Source: Liolophura sinensis (taxonomy: Eukaryota > Mollusca > Polyplacophora > Chitonida > Chitonidae). From it: a stretch of 64,000 bases of DNA. The notes beneath the pieces were generated by a model, which did not search any database, had not been told where the DNA came from, and was given only the letters and a program-made list of their open reading frames with translations. Below, piece after piece: positions 11,757-24,900 of this stretch (position 1 is the stretch's first letter; each line of letters opens with the position of its first letter). A program made the position numbers and the translations under genes. The stretch spans positions 3,782,001 to 3,846,000 of the forward strand of contig NC_088304.1 in NCBI RefSeq assembly GCF_032854445.1, read 5' to 3'.

Positions 11757-12634
11757 GCTATATGTATTCATATCGAGCTATATTTATTTATTTATTTTTA
11801 GAATTGTTTCAAGAATGTAAAAATTTCGTTTTAAACTTTAGATTCTGACGTTCCTTTTTCTGGCCAGACTGGGAGCAGTGTCGGTATATCAGGTTTTACC
11901 ATGCACATAACACACAAAGACTGGCAAATTTCATCATTTAAAATGCTTATACATGTACATATAAAGTGGGAATGCATTCACCAGATGGAGCTTGAAACGT
12001 ACTGTTTCATGCAGAAAAAGATCGATGTGACGTCAATGACGTCCTCTGGATCCAAACAGGTTACACCCTGGATCCAAACAAGTTACACCCTCCGCAGTCT
12101 GCTATCATTTTAAGCATCCAATTATATATCCAATTGTGTCACGATTGCAAGGTTTTGTCAAAGTTTTTGACATAAGCGTTAGGAGTAGGTCGACTTGTCG
12201 AGTTGAACTCAGCTGCTTAAGGTCGCCAGATGACGTATACCCAGCTTAATGTTCGTTGAAGACCACATGTCTCCCACCAGTATGACGTGCAAGCATGCCC
12301 GTCACATGCAAGAGGGAATCAATAACAACAATATATAAAAACAAACAAAAAAATAAAAATAAAGGCAATGAGCTTCCTGAGGATTAACCAAGTATGTCTG
12401 TCGAAATCGCATGGCCACTTCTGTGAATATTTAAAGACATTAATTTACCAAAAATGTTTACCTTTACAAACGATAACAGTTTACAAAATTTTTATTAATA
12501 TAAAAATGTGTAAAAGAAACTTAGTGAGTTTATGGATTACCATAATTATACCCTCCACAAGATTAATCTGTGTTGGCCTGTTTATATATCGTCACACGTC
12601 CGTCAATGCATCCATGCGTGCTCCGTCCTGTTTT

Positions 12635-12695
12635 TCCACTCACTCATTAACATGACTGCTGCCGTATGTGTAGTGAAATATTCTTGAGTAAGGCG
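12635..12695 (+). mobile_element. SINE core remnant leading into an array
   Basis: ATTAACATGACTGCTGCCGT, TAGTGAAATATTCTTGAGTA and AGGCG match the family core in tail-rightward orientation. The last bases (AAGGCGCCACACAATAAA) merge into the array that follows, which may therefore have grown from the SINE end. Confidence 0.45.
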
Positions 12696-14195
12696 CCACA
12701 CAATAAACCCCAGCACACCAGGCAAGGCGTCACCCAATAAACCCCAGCACACCAGCCAAGGTGCCACACAATAAATCCCAACAAAACAGCCAAGGCGCCA
12801 CACAATAAACCCCAACAAAACAGCCAAGGCGCCACACAATAAACCCCAACAAAACAGCCAAGGCGCCACACAATAAACCCCAGCACACCAGCCAAGGCGC
12901 CACACAATAAACCCCAGAACACCAGCCAAGGCGCCACACAATAAACCCCAACAAGAAATTAAGCCCCATGCATTAAACACAACAAAACAGCCAAGGTCCC
13001 ATGCAATAAACCCCAACAAGAAAACTAAGCCATATGCAATAAGCCCCAACCAAACAACCAAGGCGCCACAAAATAAACCCCAACAAGAGAACTAAGCCCC
13101 ATGCATTAAACCCTACCAAAACAATCTAAGCGCCACACAGTAAACTCCAACAAGAAAACTATGCGATACGCAATAAACCCCAACAAAACAACCAAGTCTC
13201 CACCAATAAACCCCAACAAGAAAACTAAGCCATGTGCACTAAACCCCAACAAAACAACCAAGGCGCCACAAAATAAACCCCATTAAGGAAACTGAGCCCC
13301 ACGCATTAAACCCCAACAAAACAACCAAGGTTCCCCACAGTTAACTCCGCCTATGCCATGTGCCAAAAAAAACTCTACAAAAGCACCGCCCTATAAACCA
13401 CAACAAACCAAAACACCATCCTATAAACTCCAACAAACCAACGCACAGCCCAATAAACCCCAACAAACCAACCAACGCAACGTCCAAACAACCTCGACAA
13501 AACAACCAACGCATCGCCCAATAAACTCCAACAAACCAACCAACACATCGCCCAAAACTCAAGAAAAAAAACACAAACAACGTACCGCCCAACAAACCCC
13601 AACAAACTAAACCCCAACATACACGTAAATTAAAATATAGCTTACTAAGAAGACTAATCCCCAGGCAATGAATCCCAACAAACCAACCAACGCCCTGCCC
13701 AACAAATCCTAACAAACCAAACAACGCCCTGCCCAACAAATCCTAACAAACCAAACAACGCACCACCCAATAAACTCCAACAAACAAACCAAAGCACCGC
13801 CCTATAACTCCAAACAAATCAACCAATGCACCGCCCTATAAACCACAACAAACAAACCAAAGCACCGCCCTATAACTCCGAACAAACAAACCAAAGCACC
13901 GCCCTATAACTCCAAACAAACCAACCGAAGCACCGCCCTATAAACCACAGTAAACAAACCAAAGCACCGCCCTATAAACCCCAACAAACCAATGCATCGC
14001 TCTATAAACCCCAACAAACCAACGCACAGCCCAATAAACCGCACCAAACCAACAAACGCACCAACCAAACAACCTCAACAAAACAACCAAGGCATCGCCC
14101 AATAAACTGCAACAAACCAACCTACACATCGCCCAAGCTCAGGAGAAAAAAAAAAACACAATCGACGTACCGCCCAATAAACCCTAACAAACTAC
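12688..14195. repeat. 1.5 kb strand-asymmetric minisatellite, about 33-41 bp units
   Basis: The first part (to about 13,330) repeats GCGCCACACAATAAACCCCA plus ACAAAACAGCCAAG. The second part (to about 14,195) repeats a diverged form containing ACCGCCCTATAAACCACAAC and CAAACCAACC. The + strand is A- and C-rich and very poor in G and T. Its - strand ORFs (up to 152 codons, Gly/Val/Leu/Trp-rich with period 11-12) are composition artefacts. Confidence 0.93.
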
Positions 14196-14219
14196 ACCCC
14201 AGCATACATGTAAATTAAA

Positions 14220-15090
14220 ATTTAGCCGTCAACATAGACATTCGTATTACGGCAGTCAACCAAAATATACGTTCTATGTCTATGATCGCAAGGCCCATCT
14301 CAAGAACAAGGTTGAACATAAACCATCCAAGACCTACGAAAATATAAAAGAGAATTAAACAGTTTTCAATGCCGTTGGGAAGTCACCAGAATGTTCTGGG
14401 CGAATAAATGAAGAAATGTCGTTACCGAAGTTCAGATGATTGATTACAATGCCGGTACCGCCAAAGTTCCAACCTTGAACCTATGACCACTGGCACTAGA
14501 AATCAGAGCATGGTCAACATAATGGACATAATTTGAAACAAGGACGTCGATAGAATACTACCTTGCCCTACGCCTTTTGCAACGTGAAACACTTTAGAAT
14601 AATTAGCACTTATTTTATGGCAAAATATTTCCTACTGCACCAGATGTAAAAAAAATCACTACATTCAGAAACCTTTCGAATAATATTTTTAGTATAACGT
14701 TTATTGCTTAACCCTGTCAATTACTTTAATAGCATCCTGAAAACATACGAAAGTATACCGCTACAATGAGTACGGTACAATTTCCTTCCGTACCGGTACA
14801 AAACTACATCTGCTCTATTGTCCTCTATATGTTTTATATTTTTGTAGAATTAACATTTCAGTGATCTTAAACACAACAGTGCCTATAGCTATGAGCCAGT
14901 AGGTACCAGTGCTAATGTCCTCTGATTTAACAAACAAAGAATAAATAAACAATAAGATATTTAAATAAAATTATATAGTTTGCCACAAAAACATTCGTCT
15001 GACTTGATCAAAAGTCGGTAAAAGACTCAACAAAAAGAGATGGAGTATTGGCGGGATTAAAGGAGAGTGGAGGTGGAATAGATGAATCAG
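14220..15090. other. intergenic, nothing recognised
   Basis: AT-rich sequence with no long frame and no identifiable repeat. Confidence 0.35.
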
Positions 15091-15093
15091 ATA

Positions 15094-15195
15094 GTGAAAG
15101 GTCTGGCTCGTTGCCGCTGAGGCTAATTAATGAGGTCGAGAGTTCGAATCCAGCTCCCGCCAATATCAGCTGTGGTTTTAGGTCAGGATGTTTGT
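15094..15195 (+). mobile_element. tRNA-derived SINE head fragment
   Basis: GGTCTGGCTCGTTGCCGCTG is followed by GAGAGTTCGAATCCAGCTCC, which contains a good RNA polymerase III B box (GTTCGAATCC). A similar head, ending in CTCGAATCCAGCTC, occurs at 58,400. The SINE body is missing. Confidence 0.5.
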
Positions 15196-15324
15196 TAGGT
15201 TATTGAATCACTAAGATGGATCAGTTACAATTATGTAATTAAAAATACATGTGTAAATGTAACCTACATCTATAATGTACATATACATACGTATTATAGG
15301 TTTTTATATTATAGGATTTAGGTT

Positions 15325-16625
15325 ACCCGTAGCTTCTGTATGTCTCAGTGTGGCACCTCCACTGATGGGACTAGGACATGTAGTGTTTAGTTAAACTGGT
15401 AATGAATTCATCCTACAACCCTGTAGCTTCTGTATGTCTCAGTGTGGCACCTCCACTGATGGGACTAAAACATGCAATGTTTAGTTAAACTGGTAATGAA
15501 TCATCTCACATCCCTGTAGCTTCTGTATGTCTCAGTGTGGCACCTCCACTGATGGGACTAAGACATGCAATGTTTAGTTAAACTGGTAATGAATTCATCC
15601 TACAACCCTGAAGCTCCTGTATGTCTCAGTGTGGCACCTCCACTGATGGGACTAAGACATGCAATGTTTAGTTAAACTGGTAATGAATTCATCCCACAAC
15701 CCTGAAGCTCCTGTATGCCTCAGTGTGGCACCTCCACTGATGGAATTAAGACATGCAATGTTTAGTTAAACTGGTAATGAATTCATCCTACAACCCTGAA
15801 GCTCCTGTATGCCTCAGTGTGGCACCTCCACTGATGGGACTAAGACATGCAATGTTTAGTTAAACTGGTAATGAATTCATCCTACAACCCTGAAGCTCTT
15901 GTATGCCTCAGCGTGGCACCTCCACTGATGGAATTAAGACATGCAATGTTTAGTTAAACTGGTAATGAATTCATCCCACAACCCTGAAGCTCCTGTATGC
16001 CTCAGTGTGGCACCTCCACTGATGGGACTAAGACATGCAATGTTTAGTTAAACTGGTAATGAATTCATCCCACAACCCTGAAGCTCCTGTATGCCTCAGT
16101 GTGGCACCTCCACTGATGGGATTAAGACATGCAATGTTTAGTTAAACTGGTAATGAATTCAGCCCACAATCCTAAAGCTCCTGCATGTCTCAGTGTGGCA
16201 CCTCCACCGATGGAATTAAGACATGCAATGTTTAGTTACACTGGTAATGAATTCAGCCCGCATCCCTGTAGTTTCTGTATGTCTCAGTATGGCACCTCCA
16301 CTGATGGGACTAGGGCATGTAGTGTTTAGTTACACTGGTAATGATTTCATCCCATATACCTGTAGCTTCTGTATGTCTCAGTGAGGCACCTCCACTGATG
16401 GGACTAGGGCATGTAGTGTTTAGTTACACTGGTAATGATTTCATCCCATATACCTGTAGCTTCTGTATGTCTCAGTGAGGCACCTCCACTGATGGGACTA
16501 GGACATGTAGTATTTAGTTACACTGGTAATGAATTCAGCCCGCATCCCTGTCTCAGTGAGGCACCTCCACTGATGGGACTAGGACACGTAGTATTTAGTT
16601 ACACCTGTAATTAATTCAGAGCACA
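15325..16625. repeat. tandem array, about 94 bp x 14
   Basis: Each unit contains CTCCTGTATGCCTCAGTGTG, GCACCTCCACTGATGGGACT and TTTAGTTAAACTGGTAATGA. Copies fall into sub-variants (GCTTC against GCTCC, AGTTAAAC against AGTTACAC) grouped along the array. The last two units are shortened. Confidence 0.95.
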
Positions 16626-16639
16626 TCCCTGTAGCCCCC

Positions 16640-17209
<570 letters not shown>

Positions 17210-17559
17210 GAGAATATACATATATCAACAAGAAGAAAGTCAAAACAAAAAAGGTACTAAGAAGTTATAAATGGAATTAAACACTATTCAAATATGCTTA
17301 CCGACATTTATTTACTTTCACTTCTAAAGGCTTATCGTGCGCGTAGACCTAGGCCTATCTATTGCCTACATTTAATTGTTTTGTCTAATCCAGCATTACC
17401 CACGCTATTTAACCCTCTTTTATTTTGAAAAGTATTGCTTGATGGCCTTAAAATTTAAACCACGGCATCAGACTTAATTTTAAGGAATGTTCTTCGCGTC
17501 AAAGCATAAGACCGTTTGCATCATTACTATATTTATCAAACCCACAGCGGTTGCAAGGA

Positions 17560-17630
17560 TTTTAACCAATCACAGTCTTTCTGTGTCGTTTGCGCGCAGT
17601 CAAATGACGGAAGCCAAGAAATGGCGGTAA
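17560..17630 (+). promoter_or_regulatory. candidate helicase promoter
   Basis: AACCAATCACAG (a CCAAT box) at about 17,563 is followed 45-55 bp on by GACGGAAGCC and AAGAAATGGCGGT, an imperfect YY1-type motif. This lies 1.3 kb before the helicase start codon, whose exon has an acceptor just upstream (18,858), so a non-coding first exon somewhere near here is expected. The assignment rests on motif and position only. Confidence 0.3.
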
Positions 17631-18858
17631 ATCAAATTTTACAGAGAGGGTCAATGTAAAAGAAGGTGAACATGTAAAATAGCAGACAAAAGTTATTGAT
17701 TTCAAGAATATTCTTGCTCATAAGTTATAGAATGCATGTCTGACTTTACCAGGAGATCTGTCAATTGTACCACTTGGCTGACTGTCACAAAATAGCAGTA
17801 TGGGACTCACTTGTTTACTCGTAACAACAACAACAAAAGTCTAAACAGGATTTCTTTAATCCTTTTCGCTGATGTTCAGTTTGAACTAAATATACGTGGT
17901 CATTTCACGTGTTCACGTATGGCTGCTTCTGCAGATCGGCTCCTTAAGAAGGCAATCAAATATAGCTGCCGTGCATTACTATATTGGGCGGGCCGTTATT
18001 GTTATGTAGATGGCTTCCCTAGCCCCAGCTAGATGGTTATTTCAGCTCCTTTTAGTTCAATAAGTCCATTCTAAATGCTGTCTGCAGTCGAAGATAGGTG
18101 TCAACTGCTATTACCTCACAGCTCGCCCACACGTGCAACGCCCCAAAGTAAAGCAAGTAATTCTACTAAGTAATGCCCAAATCATCATAAATTCGGAACT
18201 GGGATAAGATCAGTTATCCAATACATAGATCCCTGTTTAGCCTTTTCTTTCATAATGATGATGCTCTGCTGTTTCAAGCTATTTTGAAATAGTCCAAACT
18301 ATAAAACACACTGTTACATTGTACAGGACTAGCTCTTACTGTAAGTACAGTAATTAAGAAGTCTAAACCATGTTGCATAATTGACACTATTCTGACATAA
18401 ACTTTTTGACGTCTACCCATAGTGCATCATTCCCACAACATTTGAGAAAGTTATATCATGTGCGACAGTTGGGCACAGCAACAAAAAGAAAAACTTTAAA
18501 ATGGCCATGATAAAAATGCTATGGCGAGCAATTTTGAGCAATGTCTACACTCCGGATTTATCATAAGGTAGAGTTCAGGGAGGATACTGACGGACTTGGC
18601 CTGCGGGCTCATGGTAATTTTCGAGGGAAGAGCCAGCATTTATAACAACCCCAGACCATTGTAGCAAGTCATTAGAGATGTACATTTTCTAAGCAGATAA
18701 ATAAATCAAATTGTCAATATTCCTGGCTTCCATAAACATACTTTTATCTGGGCAATGGCTTCTTTCACATTTGAAGAATATTTTGAGCAAACTTTTCTAT
18801 CTTAGCAAACTTGTTTAGAAGGTATTTTAAATTTGTATTAACCCTTCTTAATTTTTAG

Positions 18859-18985
18859 ATAAAATTCCAAATATACTAGCCATTACAGCAGGATGGAACC
18901 CACAGAAGATGTGAGGCGTATCAATGGGGTGGAAGTTCGCTTCCCATACAAGCCCTACCCCTCTCAGATTAGTATGATGGCTAAG
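18859..18985 (+). CDS. BRIP1: helicase exon 1 (ATG at 18,893)
   Basis: An acceptor (ATTTTTAG) precedes 18,859. The start codon at 18,893 opens [20 protein letters not shown] and continues [11 protein letters not shown] to donor [15 protein letters not shown] is the Q-motif region of FANCJ. It contributes 31 residues and ends in phase 0. Confidence 0.9.
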
Positions 18986-21900
18986 GTCAGTTATCAACAT
19001 TGTTAGTACAGATTTTTAAAGTTTAGTATGTCCTGATCAAGCTTTCATGAAGAAAATACTTTATGCTGTATATGTGAAAACTGGCCTCTGTCACATCATA
19101 TTTCGATAAAATACAAAAAAAATCAGTCTTAGACTTGCATGTATGTATTTTACTTTTATTTTTATTTTCTGATAATTCCACCTTTAAAACTAATGATAAA
19201 TATGATTACACTGTTTACCATGTATATGTTTGGTTTGATATTTTAGATTATAGCTGGTCTGAAAAACAGACAGAACTGTTTATTAGAGAGCCCCACAGGA
19301 AGTGGTAAAAGCCTGGCTCTGCTCTGCTCTGCTCTGGCGTGGCAAGCTGGACAACGAGGTGAGAACATCTGCCTGTGTTATACTTCTCTTATTGTATTTC
19401 ACCTAAAGGTTGCTGCCAGTATGTGAAAGTGCATTCTTAGAAGCAAATAATGGCCTTATAATGATACCTTTAGTACCAACATAGCCAAAGTTGTAATTAA
19501 AAACATGGCAAACCTTGGTTCAACTTGTTTGATGCAAAAGTTTGAACAAAAGTTTATAACTGTTCAAAGATGGGTTACCGATGCCTGCTGTGACACATCA
19601 GCCTACTCAGGGAATCGGTGCATGCCAGATGTAATGTAGCGACTGAATTTTGACACGGAGAAAGTTTTCTGATTGTACAGTATACCAAACAAGGCCATTT
19701 TGACTTTATCAGTAAATTTTCACACTTTGCTGATGGTATTTTATGTCCTACAATGTGACGTAGCCTTAAAGGTCACTGGTTAATTCAGTAGTCGTGGCAC
19801 TTAGCTTGTCGTGAGAATTATACTCCATGATAACAGACCTTATTATTCAGCTTTAACACAATACTGATGGTATATTATGTCATACGGTACAAGGCATTTA
19901 ACTTTATCACTCAGTAAATCAGTCAAATCAGTGATTTAACCCCACTGGTCATAGGAACATGTGTATTTTCTTTCAGAACTGGCAAGAATAGAAGATCAGG
20001 AGAGAAGCAATGTAGAAAATGGTCGGTTACAAGGTTTCATGCACATTAGAACTGAATGTAATTTTGTTTGTGAAGTTTGTTTATTTGGTGCTTAACAAAG
20101 AGGGCCAGAACTGACTGGTGGCATATTTTAATTGAATAGTGTCAAGTCTGGTGTCTTTGTCATGGTGGCACAGTGAGGCAGTAGTATAAATATATATACT
20201 CTTTTGGCATGTTTACATGATGTGTATTCAGGCATATTCTTAGGATGTTATTCTGTGTAGATTGATGAAATTATATGTTTTTTGAAGTCTTGAAATTAGT
20301 CACCAAAATTGTGATGTTTTGTTTCCAAAATCACTCCAAAAAGGTGTTATATCAAACCCATAGTTGCTCTTTCATATGCTGAAACGTTGAGGAATGAGGG
20401 TATGTGGATGAGGTCTGGTGTGATACAAGGAGGCACTATGGTAATATGGCAGAAACACTAATTTCAGAGATATTAAACCGTAAGCTCACACATTGGTTCA
20501 TTTATTAAAGTGGGCTTTATATACACTTTAGGAAGGGTAAATCTCTGGGGGGAATTTATTTGCTGATTTGTTTTCTGTTTGAAGGGATATGTACTTGTAA
20601 TAATGGGAAGACTCTCTCTCCTGGGGCGAATGGGTGCCCTATGCCCCAGGCTGCCCCTATCATGTCCCCTCATTTCCCCGCCACACCTGTGAGCCAACCA
20701 CTATCCCCTGGAGTTGATGGAACACCCACGCCCAATAGTAACAACCCACGCTCATTGCTAAACACCAGTAAACTAGGTAAGAATTTGGTTATTTTGCATT
20801 CAACAGTAAAGTGAAAGCTTTTGACAAACAAAATATTCAAAACTGTATACCTTGGGGTGTGAAATTCTGACTGCACACATGCATAAGTACAGGTGAATTT
20901 AAGAAGGTGCATGTAACCACTTTGTTGTAGGTACACTGCAGAGCAAGTAACAGGATCTGTCACAAGATACATTAATGTTATAAAATAAAGAATCTACATG
21001 AGAAATGTTATTTGACTTCATAAAAAGACAATCAAAACTCATCCATTACCATGATTGTTGACATTTGTTTAAGTTGTAATTTCGATCTAAATGCACCCTA
21101 TCCACAAATTAGCCAAGATACAGGTAAATAAAATTTAAGTTTCATCATATATCGTACCTGATGTCTCATATGTATGGAAGAACAGATTACATCAGGATAG
21201 GGTACAATTTGTCGGGGAATTTCACATATGACTGAATCAAGTGAAACATGGTGAAGCGCAACAAAGTTAAAAGACTTCTTTAACCGTGGCACTGACAGTA
21301 ATTGATCACGTGCCACAGACCATGTGACTGTTGTCGGTGTGAGTCAAGATGAAGACAAAACAACAACAATACGGTAATGACCTAAAGTTTTGCACGTGAG
21401 CTTCTATCGTTTACTTTCGCACGATCTGAGCTGGCAGCAAGATGACAGAATAGAGTGATGGGCCCCCACGCTCATTTCATTAACCTGCATGGCACTTGGC
21501 AACTCTGGCTGCTGTGCCTTGCCACATGGGGCCAAGTCACTGACAGTGACGTGTGCAGGTCTCCCAACTCCTAGGCCTACATGTACATCTCTAAATATAC
21601 CCATGAATGAAATTGAAGAAAGTATCAAGACAGGCAGTGATTATTACAAATACTGCTGTCTCAAAGCGTGACCATGCCAAACAAGTAATGTAAATGCACA
21701 ATGTATACTGCAGACGAATTGATTGTTTGGGTTAGGCCTACACGTGGAAGTCACCTAACACCGTTATCTGGTGAAAGGTTGTCTGCAGAGAGCCCTCATT
21801 ATGCAAGGAACATGTGTACAACTGTATTTCAGCTAAAAATGAATTTCTATGAGAAATATCTGTCATCAGCTTCTTTCCATGTAATTCCAATTCAGCCTGT

Positions 21901-24900
21901 CAGTTTGCATGCACGTTTTGCTTCTTTACAGTCGGAACTAATTGTCCTCCTGTTACAGAAGAGTTCCCTTTCCTACGGTTTTATATTGGAAACCTCCCAT
22001 TAAACACAGAAAACACATACTCCATCCAAGGTTCCCGAAAACTATCATGATTTACTTTTACCCCGTTTCTGTAGCACTGTGTGAGAGTCTGGCATATCGG
22101 GAGAGAGGAAATGTCGGTATCACATTAGGAGTTTGCACAACACTGACATGGGGCCTCTGGCTTTATATTCATAAAAAATTGATGTTTTATGATTTCTTCT
22201 ATGCAAATTTGCCCACACGTGATTTACGTGATGCAAACGGCAGGTAAAATCATTGTTTTGCCTTTTGATAGCAAAAATCATGTGATTCATGGGTAGACAC
22301 ATGGAAATCTCAAATCCTGTGATTGTGAGTGGCTTGTATCTACATGTAGATAAAAACCAATCTGTATGACCAAAAGTTCATCCGATGGGACTCGATTAAG
22401 TATTAAGTAAATTAAGTATTCATCTTCACGAAATACAGGTACAAGTTGACAGTCTCACAAATTATGCCAGAATGAATAAGAAATGTTTAGCTGCAGGTGC
22501 AAACATATGTGTGTAGGTGTTGCTTTAATCACAGTTTGACACCTTCATCTCCCCTGCTAGTAGGCCTAATATACACGTATTGATTTGCAGTATGCTAAAT
22601 TCTGCCACAGCTGTGAGTACGGAGAGACTTTCAGTTTGAAAACAGATATTTGATTTACCATATTGTTGTTGCCTTGATAAAGGTACTGGGTAGTCACGCT
22701 TTATCTCCAAAGAGTTTTCTCCCAAATTCCCATTTATCACAAAATAGCAATAATAAAACAATGAACCTGTGACGGGCATGTGCTAAAATCATTATAATTA
22801 AAACTGAAGAAAACATGAATTGTTGATGGTTGGAGCATAGACTAACTGCTCAGTGAAACATGAACTGTTGGTGGTAGGAGCATAGACTAACTGCTCAGTG
22901 AAGCATGAACTGTTGGTGGTAGGCGCATAGACTGACTGCTCAGTGAAGTGTGAACTGTTGGTGGTAGGAGCATAGACTAACTGCTCAGTCAAGCATGAAC
23001 TCTTGGTGGTAGGAGCATAGACTAACTGCTCAGTCAAGCATGAACTCTTGGTGGTAGGAGCACAGACTAACTGCTCAGTGAAGCAAGAGTTTGTTTATAA
23101 CATTCTTGAACTGTCAGTATGATCACCTGACCACCCCTGCTGCTCCCCCACAGCGCACAGCCAGTAACAACCACTATCAACACAATGAATACTGGATACA
23201 CTTTCCAAATCCTAGTGCAAAACTTTAGGCCATTTACAGTAATTGTCAATAGATCGCTGACAAAACCAGTTGGGAAGATCTGTCAATTCTAGGAAGATTA
23301 GATACAAAGACATGGTAAAAAAAAAAATGCAGTCACGATTTTCAGCCAGTTGAAGCTATTGAAACCTGCACTGAAGTATGGAAGTGTGACCGAAAATTAC
23401 AGTTGTAACTTGTTGAAATCTGCACTCTGAGGAGTGTGGGAGTGTGATCGAAAATTGCAGTTGCTGAAATCTGCACTCTGACGAGTATGGAAGTGTGATT
23501 GAAAAATACAGCTGTTTAAGCTTGAACAGGAAAACAAGGCGCAGGGAGAAGGTCGATACTTATTGATAGTCCTAAAGTTTTCCTGTCTTTATTTCAGGAA
23601 TCAGCACTCCAGCACAAACCCTAGCGCGGATGGCTGCTCTGGTCAAGGCTAATGACACTGATGATGATGATGATTTTAAACCCTCTACTAAGAAATTTCC
23701 CACACCTAGATCTGCACAGGTACACTATAACTGGTATAGTTAAATGTCCATAACTTTCACAAACTTTATTTTGTGTTCTACAGGCAATCCAACACTAAAC
23801 AAGCCAAACATTGAATGAAAATAAAAGTGAAAATCCACTTTCTTATTTTGTGTGATCTTAATTTTTTTTTCTTTAATTTGAGTTTCGTGTTTTTCAAGGT
23901 TTTCCCATCATGTAAATGTCTTTTAACAGGAACAGTTGCTGGAACAGTCTACATTTTTCACAAATTTAGATGATTTTTCAATTGTATTTCGATGCCTTCC
24001 TCCGACATCGAAAAACAAGATTCATTCAGCCTGTAAAACAAAAGTTTAACCTCGTGTGGCTTAAGAGAAAAAAGAAGTTGATGCTGATACAGATTCACCA
24101 GCTTCAGTATATGAGGGGTGTATGAAGTTGGGAGATCCTGTGTTTGTAATGGATTTATAGCCCTGTTCACTGTTTTTCAGTGTCATCTGCTATGGAATGA
24201 AATGCCTGATGGGAGAGAAATAAGGCTTAAGACTTTTACCTTTCTGTGTATGAGTTTTGTGTGATAGGCTTTAGACCTATAGGGCTCCACTACTTAAACC
24301 TGACAGCATCCATATAAAATACATCTCAATAAATGCTGTAAATCAGATCAGTTGACAAGAGAAATAATCACAGTAAATAAAACAGCTGTTTTTAGAGAAA
24401 TATAGTCCCTTTAAGAATTAATGCACAAAAATTGAAAATTCATGTAGATTGTTTATGGAAAATTAATTTGTTTTTGTTTCCAGACTGTGTCTAGACTTCC
24501 TCTACAGCTGGCCTACGAGGCAGGTCAAAAACACAGGAAAACCAGTTAAAATCAAATTCCTGTCTAAAGGACCTAATGGACAGTTAACTGAAGAGCAAAA
24601 AGTCATTGTGCTCCCAGCTCATGTACCTGCTCAGAATGTGTCCAATCAAAATGTGCCTGTTCAGATTGTGTCAGGTCAGATTGCATCCAATCAAACTGTG
24701 CCAGGTCAGGTTGTGTCCAATCAAGTTGCACCAGGTCATATTGAGTCCAATCAAATTGTGCCCGATCAGGTTTGTGTCCAATCAAGTTGCACCAGGTCAG
24801 ATTGTGTCCAATCAAATTGTGCCAGGTCAGACAGTAATGAAAACTGGAGTGATCGGTAGTCAAGCGTCCATGGTAATGAATGGTCAGTGCACATCCTCAA

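Noticed and set aside
11463-11848. Tyr-Ile repeat ORFs (also at 17,004-17,280)
   Set aside because: Translations of (AT)n microsatellites.
12603-14129. Gly/Val/Trp/Leu-rich - strand ORFs (up to 152 codons)
   Set aside because: They come from a compositionally skewed array and have no start, splice or family evidence.
17919-18032. A short frame starting MAASADRLLKKAIKYS
   Set aside because: A plausible start context, but the frame ends after about 38 residues, matches no family I know and shows no splice link to the helicase.
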